The notes under the pieces: model-generated | What the model saw: the letters and a program-made list of their open reading frames with translations, nothing else | What the model was told of the DNA's origin: nothing | Databases searched by the model: none | Assembly (NCBI RefSeq): GCF_004014775.2 | Contig: NZ_CP042808.1 | Coordinates: 434,001 to 498,000 of the forward strand | Source: Acetobacter oryzoeni | GTDB taxonomy: Bacteria; Pseudomonadota; Alphaproteobacteria; Acetobacterales; Acetobacteraceae | Direction: 5' to 3' | Length of the DNA: 64,000 bases | In this document: in pieces, positions 36,305 to 45,528 of the stretch | How positions within the stretch are numbered: position 1 is the first letter of the stretch | Layout of the letters: every line of letters starts with the position of its first letter | Made by a program: the position numbers and the translations under genes

Positions 36305-37171
36305 ATGGAAGCACTCCGTCTGGCGCAGTTGCAGATTTTCTGCGCCGTGATGGAGGAGGGATCGGTGGTTGCGGCCTCGCGCCGCATGCACTGCGTGGCA
36401 TCCAACATTACGGCGCGCCTAAAAGAGCTGGAACAGCTTTTGGGGCAAGATCTGTTTGCGCGTGAAAAAGGGCGTCTTATTGCCACGCCAGAAGGCCGCC
36501 TTTTTTACCATGAGGCAAAAGAGGTTGTAGAAAAAGCCCATGGCCTAGCAAGCTTTTTTCAGCCCGATGTGCCGCGTGGCATTTTGCGTATAGGGGCGCT
36601 GGATGTAGCTTTGGCGCATTTTTTGCCCCAATATATGCCCGCCTTTATGGCCGCTCACCCAGATGTAGAAATATGCCTGCTGCGCCGCGCCAGCTATACG
36701 CTGGAACATATGCTGGATGATCAGGAACTGGATCTGGCCATAACAGATGGCCCCATTGTGCATCCACTTCTTGAAAGCCGCTTTGTTTTTACAGAAGAAC
36801 TGGTGCTGGTGGCCCCGCAGAATATCCGCAGTTTGCAGGATATTTATTGGCCCAGCACCACGGTGCTTTTGTTCCATACAGATTGCTTTTACCGCAGCGC
36901 GTTTGAACGCTGGATGGCAGAGCAGGGATTTGTCCCCCGTGCTATTCAAACAGTGGAATCTTACGATGTTATTCGGGCCTGCGTGCGCGATGGTATTGGT
37001 ATTTCCTGTTTTCCCAAAAGCATTTTTGCGCATAAAGCGCCGGATGATGTGCGTGTTCTCAACGTGCAGGGGCTACGGCCCGCCCCTGTGTACTGTGTAT
37101 GGCGGCGCAATGGTGCAAAACCTTTGCTACGCAGGTTCATAAACACCATTTGCCCAGCAGAGGCAGACTAA
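36305..37171 (+). CDS. LysR-family transcriptional regulator
   Basis: 288 residues. The helix-turn-helix region AVMEEGSVVAASRRMHCVAS and LKELEQLLGQDLFAREKGRL is typical, followed by the effector-binding domain. It starts 6 nt after the aldo/keto reductase stop, with the same orientation, and the aldehyde dehydrogenase follows at 37277 after an AT-rich gap. It may regulate one or both. Confidence 0.88.
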   Translation: MEALRLAQLQIFCAVMEEGSVVAASRRMHCVASNITARLKELEQLLGQDLFAREKGRLIATPEGRLFYHEAKEVVEKAHGLASFFQPDVPRGILRIGALDVALAHFLPQYMPAFMAAHPDVEICLLRRASYTLEHMLDDQELDLAITDGPIVHPLLESRFVFTEELVLVAPQNIRSLQDIYWPSTTVLLFHTDCFYRSAFERWMAEQGFVPRAIQTVESYDVIRACVRDGIGISCFPKSIFAHKAPDDVRVLNVQGLRPAPVYCVWRRNGAKPLLRRFINTICPAEAD

Positions 37172-37276
37172 AACCATTCACTTTTTGTAAATGGTTTACT
37201 GATATATCATTACTTTTAATGAACGCATATGCGTGTCATACTTCAAACAGAATTTCAGAAAAAAGGAGAACATCTC

Positions 37277-38725
37277 ATGGCTGATGTTAAACAGCAGGAT
37301 CTGTTCATCAATAATGAATGGGTAAAACCCACATCTGGCAATTACACACCCATTAAAAGCCCCGCTACGGGGGAAGAAGTTGGCCAATCCGCAGAAGGCA
37401 ACCCGCAGGATGTAGATAAAGCCGTGGCTGCCGCAAAAGCTGCCTTTAAGGGCTGGAGCAGCAAACCCGCCAGCCAGCGGGCCGATTATCTTTACGCGCT
37501 TAAAAACCTTGTAGAGCGGGACAAGGAACGTCTGGCCACCATTATTACATCAGAAATGGGCAAACCCATTAAGGAAGCCCGCGCCGAGGTAGATTTTGCC
37601 GCTGGCCTGCTGCGCTTTGCTGCAGAAAATGCCCGCAGGCTTCAGGGGGAAATCATTCCCGGTGAGCGTGAAGGTGAAAAAATCCTGATCGACCGCGTGC
37701 CGCACGGTGTGGTGGGGGCCATTGCTGCTTGGAACTTCCCGCTGGCTTTGTGTGCGCGTAAAATTGCACCAGCACTGGCTGCGGGCAACACCATTGTTCT
37801 CAAACCTGCTGATGGCACACCGCTTTCTGGCCTGGCACTGGCCGAACTGGTGCAGGAAGCCGGTATTCCCGCCGGTGTGGTGAATGTGGTTACGGGCAGC
37901 GGCCAGGGTGTGGGCGTGCCACTGGTGGCGCATAAGGACACCCCGCTGATTACCATGACAGGCTCTACCCCCGCGGGTAAGAAAATCATGGCTGCCGCAG
38001 CCGAACACCTTAAGGAAGTGCGGCTGGAGCTGGGCGGTAAAGCACCTTTTATTGTCATGGAAGATGCAGATATTCCCGCAGCGGTGGAAGCCGCCGTTAC
38101 GGCACGCTTCTTCAACGGCGGGCAGGTGTGCACAGCCAATGAGCGCACCTACGTGCATGAAGATGTGTATGACCGCTTTACCACGGCGCTGAAAGATCGC
38201 ATTGCCAGCCTGAAGGTGGGTGACCCGATGGATGATGCCACAGATATGGGCCCCAAGGTAAACGAAACCGAGCTGGAAAAAGTGGATGGCATTGTGCAAA
38301 AAGCCATATCACAGGGTGCAAAGCTGGAACTGGGTGGTAAACGCCTAACGGGTGGCGCCTTTGATAAAGGCACCTTCTATGCCCCCACATTGCTAACAGA
38401 CATTACCCCGGATATGGACATTGTGCAGGACGAGGTATTTGGCCCCGTGCTCTCCCTTATCAAGGTGAAAGACTTTGATGAGGCCCTAACCCGCGCCAAT
38501 GATAGCCGCTATGGGCTTTCTGCCTATCTGTTCACTAACGATCTTTCCCGCATCCTGCGTATGGGCCGGGAACTGGACTTTGGGGAAATTTACGTCAACC
38601 GTGGATCGGGTGAAGAACCGCAGGGCTTCCACCACGGATACCGTGAAAGCGGATTGGGGGGTGAGGATGGCCAGCACGGGCTGGAAGCCTATGTGCGCAC
38701 CAAAACCATTTATCTGAACGCCTAA
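37277..38725 (+). CDS. NAD(P)+-dependent aldehyde dehydrogenase (AldA-like)
   Basis: 482 residues from the ATG at 37277, preceded by AAAGGAG; the frame is open 16 codons more without a better start. Signatures are GAIAAWNFPLALCARKIAPA, the glycine loop TGSTPAGKKI, catalytic Glu in LELGGKAPF, and catalytic Cys285 in GGQVCTANERTYV. The C-terminal GFHHGYRESGLGGEDGQHG resembles lactaldehyde/glycolaldehyde and succinate-semialdehyde groups. It is cytoplasmic and distinct from the membrane-bound dehydrogenase complex downstream. Terminator at 38771. Confidence 0.9.
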   Translation: MADVKQQDLFINNEWVKPTSGNYTPIKSPATGEEVGQSAEGNPQDVDKAVAAAKAAFKGWSSKPASQRADYLYALKNLVERDKERLATIITSEMGKPIKEARAEVDFAAGLLRFAAENARRLQGEIIPGEREGEKILIDRVPHGVVGAIAAWNFPLALCARKIAPALAAGNTIVLKPADGTPLSGLALAELVQEAGIPAGVVNVVTGSGQGVGVPLVAHKDTPLITMTGSTPAGKKIMAAAAEHLKEVRLELGGKAPFIVMEDADIPAAVEAAVTARFFNGGQVCTANERTYVHEDVYDRFTTALKDRIASLKVGDPMDDATDMGPKVNETELEKVDGIVQKAISQGAKLELGGKRLTGGAFDKGTFYAPTLLTDITPDMDIVQDEVFGPVLSLIKVKDFDEALTRANDSRYGLSAYLFTNDLSRILRMGRELDFGEIYVNRGSGEEPQGFHHGYRESGLGGEDGQHGLEAYVRTKTIYLNA

Positions 38726-38770
38726 TATCCAAACTCTGCCATGCAACATACTTTAAGCGTGGCAGATACA

Positions 38771-38810
38771 AAAAACCGTGCCGGAGCAGAACGCACCCGG
38801 CACGGTTTTT
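38771..38810. terminator. Bidirectional terminator
   Basis: AAAAACCGTGCCGG ... CCGGCACGGTTTTT, a near-perfect hairpin with A- and T-runs on both sides, between the aldehyde dehydrogenase (plus) and the cytochrome c subunit gene (minus). Confidence 0.88.
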
Positions 38811-38826
38811 GTGTTTTTAGAAAAGA

Positions 38827-40131
38827 TCAGTCCTGATCTTTTTTAATCTGCTCAACCTGTTTTTCCAGATCATGCGGTTGGGCTGTGGTAAAGTGTGTCA
38901 TTACAAACGCGGCAATATCGGCCAGATCACGGTTGCTGAGGCCACCACCTGTAAAGTGCGGCATAATCTGCACGCCCGTTGCGGTTTGCAGGCCCGTGCC
39001 ATTTACCAAAACCTGTATCAGATTACGGCCATTATCCGCACCTAATGAGCGCCCACCTGCAATGCTGGCAAAGCTGCTTTGCCGGCCTGTGCCATCTGGC
39101 AAATGGCAGCCCGCACAGGCTGATGCATAAAGCCGCGCGCCACGGCTGTTTTGTGGCAGGCTGACATCTCCGCTGGCCGTGTTGCGGAAGGTTACGGAAT
39201 CCTGCGGTGTGCTCACAGGTTTTGTGCTGCGCAGATACGTTACCATAGCCTGAATATCCGCCGGCGTCAGGTGGCGCAGGCTGTGGCCAATAACATCCGC
39301 CATATCGCCAGATGCCGTGCCGTGGCCATCTGCATGGCCGGTGGAAAGGTATTGCGCCAGTTCGGCATTTGTCCAGCCGCCAATACCGGTTTTGGTATCG
39401 GACGAAATGTTATAGATGCGCCAGCCGTTCAGCATATTGCCGCCAAACGCCTTGCTGGTTGAAAGCCCAAAGGTGAGCGTGCGCGGGCTGTGGCAATCTG
39501 CGCAATGGCCGGGGCCTTCTACAAGCCAGCGGCCACGGTTCCATTGGTCGGATTTGGTGGTATCATCCGGGTAGGCAGAAGCCGGGCCGTTTACGATGTT
39601 CCAGAAAATCATCAAACTGCGTATGGAAAAAGGAAAACGCAGCTTGTTTTCTGGCGCTGCGCTGGCAGATGTGGGCAATGTGGCCAAATAGGCCCGAATA
39701 TCGCGCACATCCTGATCACTCAGGCGGGAATACGCAGGGTAGGGCATGGCAGGGTAAAGGTGCTTGCCACCGGGGGAAACACCCTGCTTTACGGCGGCAA
39801 CAAACTCCTCATCGCTCCATGCGCCAACGCCGTGCTGCTTATCCGCCGTAATGTTGGTGGAATACACCACACCCATGCCCGGCAACTTAAACGCCCGCCC
39901 GCCTGCATAGGGCATGCCGCCGGGTGCGGTGTGGCAGACCTCGCAATCCGATGCACGGGTGAGGTACTGGCCGCGTTCCACCGGTGTGTTGCCGGGTGTG
40001 CCATCTTCCGCCGCATTGGCATGGGCTGCGTGTGTGGGCACGTATAAGGTTGCCAGCAACAGGGCCGCTAAGATGACTTTGCCAGAAAAGGAAACACGTT
40101 TTGCGGGTGAGAAAGAAAAAGCGTGTGTCAT
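38827..40131 (-). CDS. Triheme cytochrome c subunit of membrane-bound dehydrogenase (AldF-like)
   Basis: 434 residues from the ATG at 40131, four bases after the large-subunit stop. A signal sequence (hydrophobic stretch ILAALLLATLYVPTHA) is followed by three c-type heme sites: CEVCH, CADCH and CAGCH. Each sits in a domain with MPYPAYSRLSDQDVRDI-like helices, as in the cytochrome subunits of acetic acid bacterial alcohol and aldehyde dehydrogenases. It should take electrons from the molybdopterin subunits and pass them to ubiquinone at the periplasmic face. The charged C-tail (EKQVEQIKKDQD) is not typical of the heme domains. Confidence 0.87.
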   Translation of the reverse strand: MTHAFSFSPAKRVSFSGKVILAALLLATLYVPTHAAHANAAEDGTPGNTPVERGQYLTRASDCEVCHTAPGGMPYAGGRAFKLPGMGVVYSTNITADKQHGVGAWSDEEFVAAVKQGVSPGGKHLYPAMPYPAYSRLSDQDVRDIRAYLATLPTSASAAPENKLRFPFSIRSLMIFWNIVNGPASAYPDDTTKSDQWNRGRWLVEGPGHCADCHSPRTLTFGLSTSKAFGGNMLNGWRIYNISSDTKTGIGGWTNAELAQYLSTGHADGHGTASGDMADVIGHSLRHLTPADIQAMVTYLRSTKPVSTPQDSVTFRNTASGDVSLPQNSRGARLYASACAGCHLPDGTGRQSSFASIAGGRSLGADNGRNLIQVLVNGTGLQTATGVQIMPHFTGGGLSNRDLADIAAFVMTHFTTAQPHDLEKQVEQIKKDQD

Positions 40132-40135
40132 GTTC

Positions 40136-42328
40136 TTATTCTTTCCCTTCCGTGTTGCGGGCAGAAAGCAGGGGCAGGCTGCGGTAACGCCGCCCCTGTG
40201 CCGCCGCCATGGCGTTGGCCAGCAGCGGAGCTGCGGCGGCGGTACCAACCTCACCAATACCACCGGGGTCTTCCTTGCTGGGCATCACCACCACATCAAT
40301 GCGGCGTGGGGCCTCGTTCATGCGCATTACGCGCCATGTATTGAAGTTTTGCTGCTGCACACGCCCGTTTTCCAGCGTGATCTCGTTATACATGGCGGCA
40401 GAAAAACCAAAAATCAGCCCGCCCTCTATTTGCGCAATCACTTGGTCCGGGTTGATAACCTGCCCGCAATCCACGGCTGCGGTTACGCGGTGGATAATCA
40501 CTTCATCCGGGCTGGGCATTTCAATTTCTGCAATGCTGGCCATGTAGGATCCAAATGCAAACTGCAAGGCCACACCGCGCGCGCGGCCTTTGGGCACGGG
40601 TGTGCCCCAGCCTGCATCTGCTGCCGCGCGTTCCAGCACCGCCAGCGCGCGCGGGTTGTTTTGCACCATGGCGCGCCGATAAGCCACCGGGTCTGCCCCC
40701 GCGCGGGCGGCCAGTTCATCTATAAACCCTTCCACCACAAACAGGCCGCGTGTGCCACCCACGCCACGCCACCATGCGGTGGTGATGCCGGGGGCCTCGC
40801 GCCGCGCAAACTCCAGCCGATACGCGGGGTAGGTGTAGGGTGTGACCACCGTGGCAAGGGAGAGGTCTTCATCATACCCATCCTTTGTCAGTTCTGGCGG
40901 GTCCCACCGTGCCACCACGGCCGGGCCGACAATGCGATGTTGCAGCGCGGTGATATACCCTTTGTCATCCAGCGCGGCTGTGAGCTTATCAACATAGGCC
41001 GGGCGATATCTGTCCTTCGTGATATCTTCTTCCCGGCTCCAGACAATTTTCAGCGGGTAGGGCACCTGTTTTGCAAACTGCACGCACTGGGTGACGTATT
41101 CATGCTCCAGCCTGCGGCCAAAACCGCCGCCAATATACTGGCTGTGCACCGTAATTTTGCTGGCGGGCAGGCCGGTTATTTCGGCTGCGGTATCTCGCGC
41201 GCGTTCGGCCACCTGTGTGCCCACCCATACATCACACCCATCTGGCCGCACATGGGCGGTGCAGTTTATGGGCTCCATGGGGGAATGGGCCAGCAGGGGT
41301 TGTTGATAGGTGGCTGTGTAGGTTGCACCAGCTTTGCCAATCACACCCGGCGCATCTGCCTTGGCGTTGGCCACAATGGCCGGGCCGTTTAGCCCTGCGT
41401 GCAGATCATCATAAATGGTCTGGGTGGTAATGGCGGCGTTTTTTCCAAAATCCCATTGAATATGCAGGGCTTTCAGGCCCTTGCGTGCGGCCCAGTAATG
41501 CTCTGCCACCACGCATACGGTATCTTTATTATCCGTTACCAGCACAGCGTGTACGCCATTTACGGCCAAGGCGGCGTTGCGGTTCATGCTGCGCACAGTG
41601 CCACCCTGAACGGGGCAGGCGGTCACGGTGCCAACTTTCATGCCCGGTACCTGCACATCCATGCCAAAGCGGGCGGTGCCATCTACCTTGATCTGGCTAT
41701 CCAGCCGATGGTGCTTGCGGCCAACTAGCGTGTAATTGGCAGCATCTTTTAATTTTGGCTTTTTGGGCACGGGCAGCTTGGCGGCAGCTTCTGCTACATC
41801 GCCAAACGGCACGGTGCGGCCAGAGGGCGCATGCACTACGGCCCCGTTGGCGGTTGTGCAGCTTTCTGGCGCAACGCCCCAGCGTGAGGCCGCAGCCTGC
41901 ACCAGCATGGTGCGCGCTGCCGCACCAGCCTGGCGCAATGGCAACCATTCTGTCATGACAGAGGTAGAACCACCGGTAATTTCCGCCCCGCCACCGGGGG
42001 GTGCAGCTTCTATCTGCACGGCAAACGGGTCTATCCCCAGTTCTTCCGCCATCAGCATCACGGATGATGTGTAAATACCTTGCCCCATCTCGATATTTGG
42101 TAAAATGAGGGTGATGGTATTATCTGCGGCAATACGAATAAACGCATTGGGTGCAAAAGGGGTGGCAACACCTTCTACCAGCACGCCGGTGCCTGCCTGT
42201 GTGGCCTGCGCTGCCCGCCCACGCGGTGTGGGCCACAGCGTTGCCAGCAATAATGCGCCGCCCGCTTGCAGCACGCGTCTGCGGCCGGTTTTTAGCCGCG
42301 CGGTGGATGAGGGGGAATGTGTGCTCAT
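40136..42328 (-). CDS. Large molybdopterin subunit of aldehyde/isoquinoline-type dehydrogenase (AldH-like)
   Basis: 730 residues from the ATG at 42328, which overlaps the 2Fe-2S subunit stop by ATGA. A twin-arginine leader (KTGRRRVLQAGGALLLATL) fits a cofactor-loaded periplasmic enzyme. Molybdopterin-binding blocks include NIEMGQGIYTS, HSQYIGGGFGRRLEHEYV and WWRGVGGTRGLFVVEGF, and the catalytic Glu lies in GGIGEVGTAAAAP near the end. With the 2Fe-2S and triheme subunits it forms the complex used by acetic acid bacteria to oxidise aldehydes to acids; isoquinoline 1-oxidoreductase is the nearest alternative name. Confidence 0.88.
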   Translation of the reverse strand: MSTHSPSSTARLKTGRRRVLQAGGALLLATLWPTPRGRAAQATQAGTGVLVEGVATPFAPNAFIRIAADNTITLILPNIEMGQGIYTSSVMLMAEELGIDPFAVQIEAAPPGGGAEITGGSTSVMTEWLPLRQAGAAARTMLVQAAASRWGVAPESCTTANGAVVHAPSGRTVPFGDVAEAAAKLPVPKKPKLKDAANYTLVGRKHHRLDSQIKVDGTARFGMDVQVPGMKVGTVTACPVQGGTVRSMNRNAALAVNGVHAVLVTDNKDTVCVVAEHYWAARKGLKALHIQWDFGKNAAITTQTIYDDLHAGLNGPAIVANAKADAPGVIGKAGATYTATYQQPLLAHSPMEPINCTAHVRPDGCDVWVGTQVAERARDTAAEITGLPASKITVHSQYIGGGFGRRLEHEYVTQCVQFAKQVPYPLKIVWSREEDITKDRYRPAYVDKLTAALDDKGYITALQHRIVGPAVVARWDPPELTKDGYDEDLSLATVVTPYTYPAYRLEFARREAPGITTAWWRGVGGTRGLFVVEGFIDELAARAGADPVAYRRAMVQNNPRALAVLERAAADAGWGTPVPKGRARGVALQFAFGSYMASIAEIEMPSPDEVIIHRVTAAVDCGQVINPDQVIAQIEGGLIFGFSAAMYNEITLENGRVQQQNFNTWRVMRMNEAPRRIDVVVMPSKEDPGGIGEVGTAAAAPLLANAMAAAQGRRYRSLPLLSARNTEGKE

Positions 42329-42786
42329 GCCAGTTCTCCCGCCGCGTGGTGAATGGCTGCGCGAATACGCATATACGTGCCACAGCGGCACATATTGCCA
42401 GACATGGCGCTGTCTATCTGTTCATCCGTGGGGTTGGGGGTGGTACGCAGCAGGGCCACGGCGGCCATAATCTGCCCCGGCTGGCAGTATCCGCACTGCA
42501 CCACATCCAGCGCCACCCACGCAGATTTGATAGCCCGCACAACCGGGTCTGCCATATCCAGCCCTTCTGGCGTGGTAATGGCGCGCTCTCCCACCAGCCC
42601 AACGGGCAGGTTGCACGCACGCACGGCCTTGCCATCTACATACACGGTGCAGGCCCCACATTGGGCAATGCCACAGCCAAATTTGGCGGCATTCAAGCCC
42701 AGAATATCGCGCAACACCCAGAGCAACGGCGTGTCGGCATCAACGTCCACGCTGTGCGGCTGGCCGTTTATCACAAGGGTTGGCAT
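42325..42786 (-). CDS. [2Fe-2S] subunit of the molybdopterin dehydrogenase (AldG-like)
   Basis: 153 residues. The plant-ferredoxin-type cluster is FGCGIAQCGACTVYVDG with a fourth Cys in VRACNLP; the second cluster is CGYCQPGQ with CRCGTY. It has no signal peptide, as expected if it travels folded with the Tat-dependent large subunit. It is the first gene of the three-gene minus-strand operon and passes electrons from the molybdenum centre to the cytochrome subunit. Confidence 0.92.
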   Translation of the reverse strand: MPTLVINGQPHSVDVDADTPLLWVLRDILGLNAAKFGCGIAQCGACTVYVDGKAVRACNLPVGLVGERAITTPEGLDMADPVVRAIKSAWVALDVVQCGYCQPGQIMAAVALLRTTPNPTDEQIDSAMSGNMCRCGTYMRIRAAIHHAAGELA

Positions 42787-42890
42787 AAGGGGGAGCTCCT
42801 GCTGGTGGTTTGTTACGTATGAAAAACCACCCTAACACTTTCGGAACAGAAACGGAATCTTCTTGATTATATATGCAAAAATATAGACAG

Positions 42891-43973
42891 CTATCTTAAG
42901 CCCATCTGCCCTTTGCGCCATTGCAGCAACGTGTGCGCGTGGCCAACAATTTGATCTACCGGCAGGGGCAGGCTGGCGGGTGTGTAGTGGTCTTCATGCG
43001 CAACGCCGGTTTCCACCTTGTCTGCCCAATACTGCAAACCGCCCTGAATACACATGGCCAGAAAACACGGGTTGAGGTGGTGGCTGGGCACCAGTTCGTA
43101 CACCAGCGTGCCGGGCTGGCACCATGCCACATTGGCAAGGCCCGCGCCCAAAAAGCCCACCACCATATCGGCCTGTGCAAACAGGTCTATCTGTTGGGCC
43201 ACGGGCAGGCGTTCTGGGCGCACGCGGGCAAAGCCCAGTGTGGTTAAGGCCTCTGCCAACTCGGCCTCGTTAGGCATGCGGCGGTTTGTGGCCTCACCGC
43301 GTTCCAAAAACAGGTAGCGCCCGCGTTTGGGCGTGGTGCTGGCGGCCTGACGTAACGCGGCATAGGCTGCAAGTGATGTTGCAGATGCCGTAAAATCCGT
43401 TTTGCCGCGCACAAAATCTGTATACACCACGCGGGGGAAGGCGTAGCGCGTGCCGGGCTGTGTGATCAGCCGCCGCTCAGGCGCCAGCCCGGCAAGGGTT
43501 ACAAACTGCTCCTGCCACGCGGTAAGGGGCGGCAGCAAAAACACATCGTTCTGCCCGGCATGTTTTAGAAAATAGTAAAGTGCCGGAACCGTGTGTGCCA
43601 CCCAGTGATAGTAATTGGTGTTCCAGTGGTCAAACCCGGCCCATGCGGTGCAATGGTGTTGCTCCACCGGTGTGCTGGCGGGGGCTGCGTGCCAGCGTTT
43701 GAGCGCATCTGGCCCTTGGGTATAAACCGTATCATGCAAAGGGTGGCCTTTCCACGCAAACAGGGCCAGCGCGGGGTCAAACACTGCGGGGCCAAAGCTG
43801 TAGCGGTATATGGGTGGGGTATCTGTGTGCCAGTCTGTCAGCAGGCTGTGGGTGCCATCGGGCAGGGTGCCCCCAAAGGCGAAGGTGCCCCCAATGCGGG
43901 ATGAGGTTTCAATTAACCCCCGGCCTCCAGCAGCCTGAAAGATACAAGGAAAAGCAGAAAGAGGCACAGACAT
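42891..43973 (-). CDS. GT61-family (DUF563) glycosyltransferase
   Basis: 360 residues from the ATG at 43973, chosen because MSVPLSAFPCIF begins the conserved region; a TTG at 44009 is possible and neither has a good ribosome site. Family blocks are NTNYYHWVAHTVPALYYFL, YLFLERGEATNRRMPNEAEL and MVVGFLGAGLANVAWCQPGT. GT61 proteins add pentoses or hexosamines to glycans; the acceptor here is unknown. It diverges from a SAM-methyltransferase gene (44081), suggesting a joint role in surface glycan modification. Confidence 0.78.
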   Translation of the reverse strand: MSVPLSAFPCIFQAAGGRGLIETSSRIGGTFAFGGTLPDGTHSLLTDWHTDTPPIYRYSFGPAVFDPALALFAWKGHPLHDTVYTQGPDALKRWHAAPASTPVEQHHCTAWAGFDHWNTNYYHWVAHTVPALYYFLKHAGQNDVFLLPPLTAWQEQFVTLAGLAPERRLITQPGTRYAFPRVVYTDFVRGKTDFTASATSLAAYAALRQAASTTPKRGRYLFLERGEATNRRMPNEAELAEALTTLGFARVRPERLPVAQQIDLFAQADMVVGFLGAGLANVAWCQPGTLVYELVPSHHLNPCFLAMCIQGGLQYWADKVETGVAHEDHYTPASLPLPVDQIVGHAHTLLQWRKGQMGLR

Positions 43974-44080
43974 GGCGGGGGGCTTTAGCGTTTGGCAAGG
44001 GTGTGCCAAGTATAGGGGTGGGGCTTGGGTTCAGGCAATAGGGCGGAACTTTGGCGCGCACAGTATGCAAGGTAGAGCGG

Positions 44081-45178
44081 ATGCAAGACGGTTCCTATAA
44101 CGAAGTGCCACTTATCAGAACACCGGTTTTTAAAACCCCAGCGGATGATATGGCCTACTGGCAGGCCAACCCGGATGTGGCCGCGTGTGGGCTTTCTGCC
44201 CCCCAGCATTATGCCCAGTATGGCCAGCATGAAGGGCGTATGCAGGCTGCCAATCAGGATCTGGTGGCCGCCATGCGTGAACGCAAGCTGGAGCGCATTG
44301 CCTTCCGCCAGAACCCCGTAACACCACGCACCTATGGCCAGCCCGCCAATTACATGACAGACGCCATAAGGCAGGAGTTCCATATTCCGCCTTTTCCGCC
44401 CATTTCGGCCCATAATTACGGCGGCTATATTGCGGGCCTGCAAAAAGAACACCCGGATTGGATGTTTCTGGATGTGGGGGCCGGGCTGCGTGATACCGTA
44501 ACCGAGCAGATGGTGAATGTGGATGTGTTTCCCGCCCTGAGCACCGATGTGGTATGTGTGGGCGAAAACCTGCCTTTTGCCGATGCCCAGTTTGATTTTG
44601 TGCTGTGTGCCGCAACGTTAGAACACACCAAGCGCCCGTGGGAGGTTGCGGCCGAAATCTGCCGTGTGCTGAAACCCGGCGGCATTGTGCGCATAGATTA
44701 TCCGTTCTTGCAGCCTGTGCACGGCTATCCCTCACACTACTTTAACGCCACGCCTGAAGGAAATATCAGCCTTTTTGAAAAATGGTGTGATATCCAGTAC
44801 TGCATTGTAGAAGACCACTTCCACCCCATTCATGCCCTGCGCTGGATGATGGAGGACTGGAAAAACGGCCTGCCAGATGATGCCAAAGCCCAGTTTGGCA
44901 ATATGCGGGTGGATGACTTTTTATCTTCCGCCATCCCGGACATGATGCAGCAACCCTTTTGCACGGAACTAAGCCCGGAAGCCAAAAAGGTGATTTGCGC
45001 CGGTTCTACGCTGGAGGGTGTTAAAAAGCAGGGCCCGCAGTTTTATGGCAGCTTGCGGGAAGAACATCTGGCGCAGGAAGTGCAGCAGGCCCGGCGGGAT
45101 GTGGAGATCATGCGGGCTTCCTCATCATGGAAACTCACAGCCCCATTGCGTAAGGTTGTTGGTCTGCGGCGTAAATAA
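44081..45178 (+). CDS. Class I SAM-dependent methyltransferase, glycan-associated
   Basis: 365 residues from the ATG at 44081, with AAGGTAGAG about 7 nt upstream; a TTG at 44051 is a weaker alternative. Residues 22-51 carry the YWQANPDV...HYAQYGQHEGR motif often found in glycosyltransferases and surface-glycan proteins of alphaproteobacteria. The methyltransferase core follows, with the SAM loop FLDVGAGLRD near residue 135, NLPFADAQFDFVLCAATLEH and VLKPGGIVRIDYPF. A C-terminal coiled segment (LAQEVQQARRDVEIMRASSS) ends the protein. It probably methylates a glycan or lipid; substrate unknown. Confidence 0.78.
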   Translation: MQDGSYNEVPLIRTPVFKTPADDMAYWQANPDVAACGLSAPQHYAQYGQHEGRMQAANQDLVAAMRERKLERIAFRQNPVTPRTYGQPANYMTDAIRQEFHIPPFPPISAHNYGGYIAGLQKEHPDWMFLDVGAGLRDTVTEQMVNVDVFPALSTDVVCVGENLPFADAQFDFVLCAATLEHTKRPWEVAAEICRVLKPGGIVRIDYPFLQPVHGYPSHYFNATPEGNISLFEKWCDIQYCIVEDHFHPIHALRWMMEDWKNGLPDDAKAQFGNMRVDDFLSSAIPDMMQQPFCTELSPEAKKVICAGSTLEGVKKQGPQFYGSLREEHLAQEVQQARRDVEIMRASSSWKLTAPLRKVVGLRRK

Positions 45179-45192
45179 GGGCCGTTGCCGTA

Positions 45193-45420
45193 TTAACCAA
45201 AAAACAGCGGGTAAACAAATATCCACATACCCATAACCAGCAAGATGCCCGCAATAACCATAGGCAGTGCAACGGTTACCATAGGCCCAAAACGCGTGGG
45301 CCGTTCTGGTGGCAACCCGGCATTTTGGTTAACTTGCGCCACACGGGCATCAATTTCTGCGTCTATGGGGTCTTCCTCTGTCCAGTTCTCTTCAGGCGTG
45401 GGGGAGGGAGCATTTATCAT
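45193..45420 (-). CDS. Small single-TM membrane protein
   Basis: 75 residues. The N-terminal ~45 are acidic and proline-rich (PTPEENWTEEDPID), followed by one transmembrane helix (VTVALPMVIAGILLVMGMWI) and a short tail. A ribosome site AAGGA lies 7 nt before the start. I do not recognise a family. Confidence 0.6.
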   Translation of the reverse strand: MINAPSPTPEENWTEEDPIDAEIDARVAQVNQNAGLPPERPTRFGPMVTVALPMVIAGILLVMGMWIFVYPLFFG

Positions 45421-45528
45421 GTGTGATCCTTGTGGGGATGAGGAAGAGGCCGAGGGAAAGATGTAGCGTATGTTTTGGGTGTATTGGGATATTGATTAAA
45501 GAATATGAAGATTTGATACGAGAAAAAT

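Noticed and set aside
39914..41392. A 492-codon open frame on the plus strand opposite the cytochrome c and molybdopterin subunit genes
   Set aside because: Its translation is His/Cys-rich without any domain pattern, and the opposite strand encodes two clear conserved proteins. It is an artefact of GC-rich codon use.
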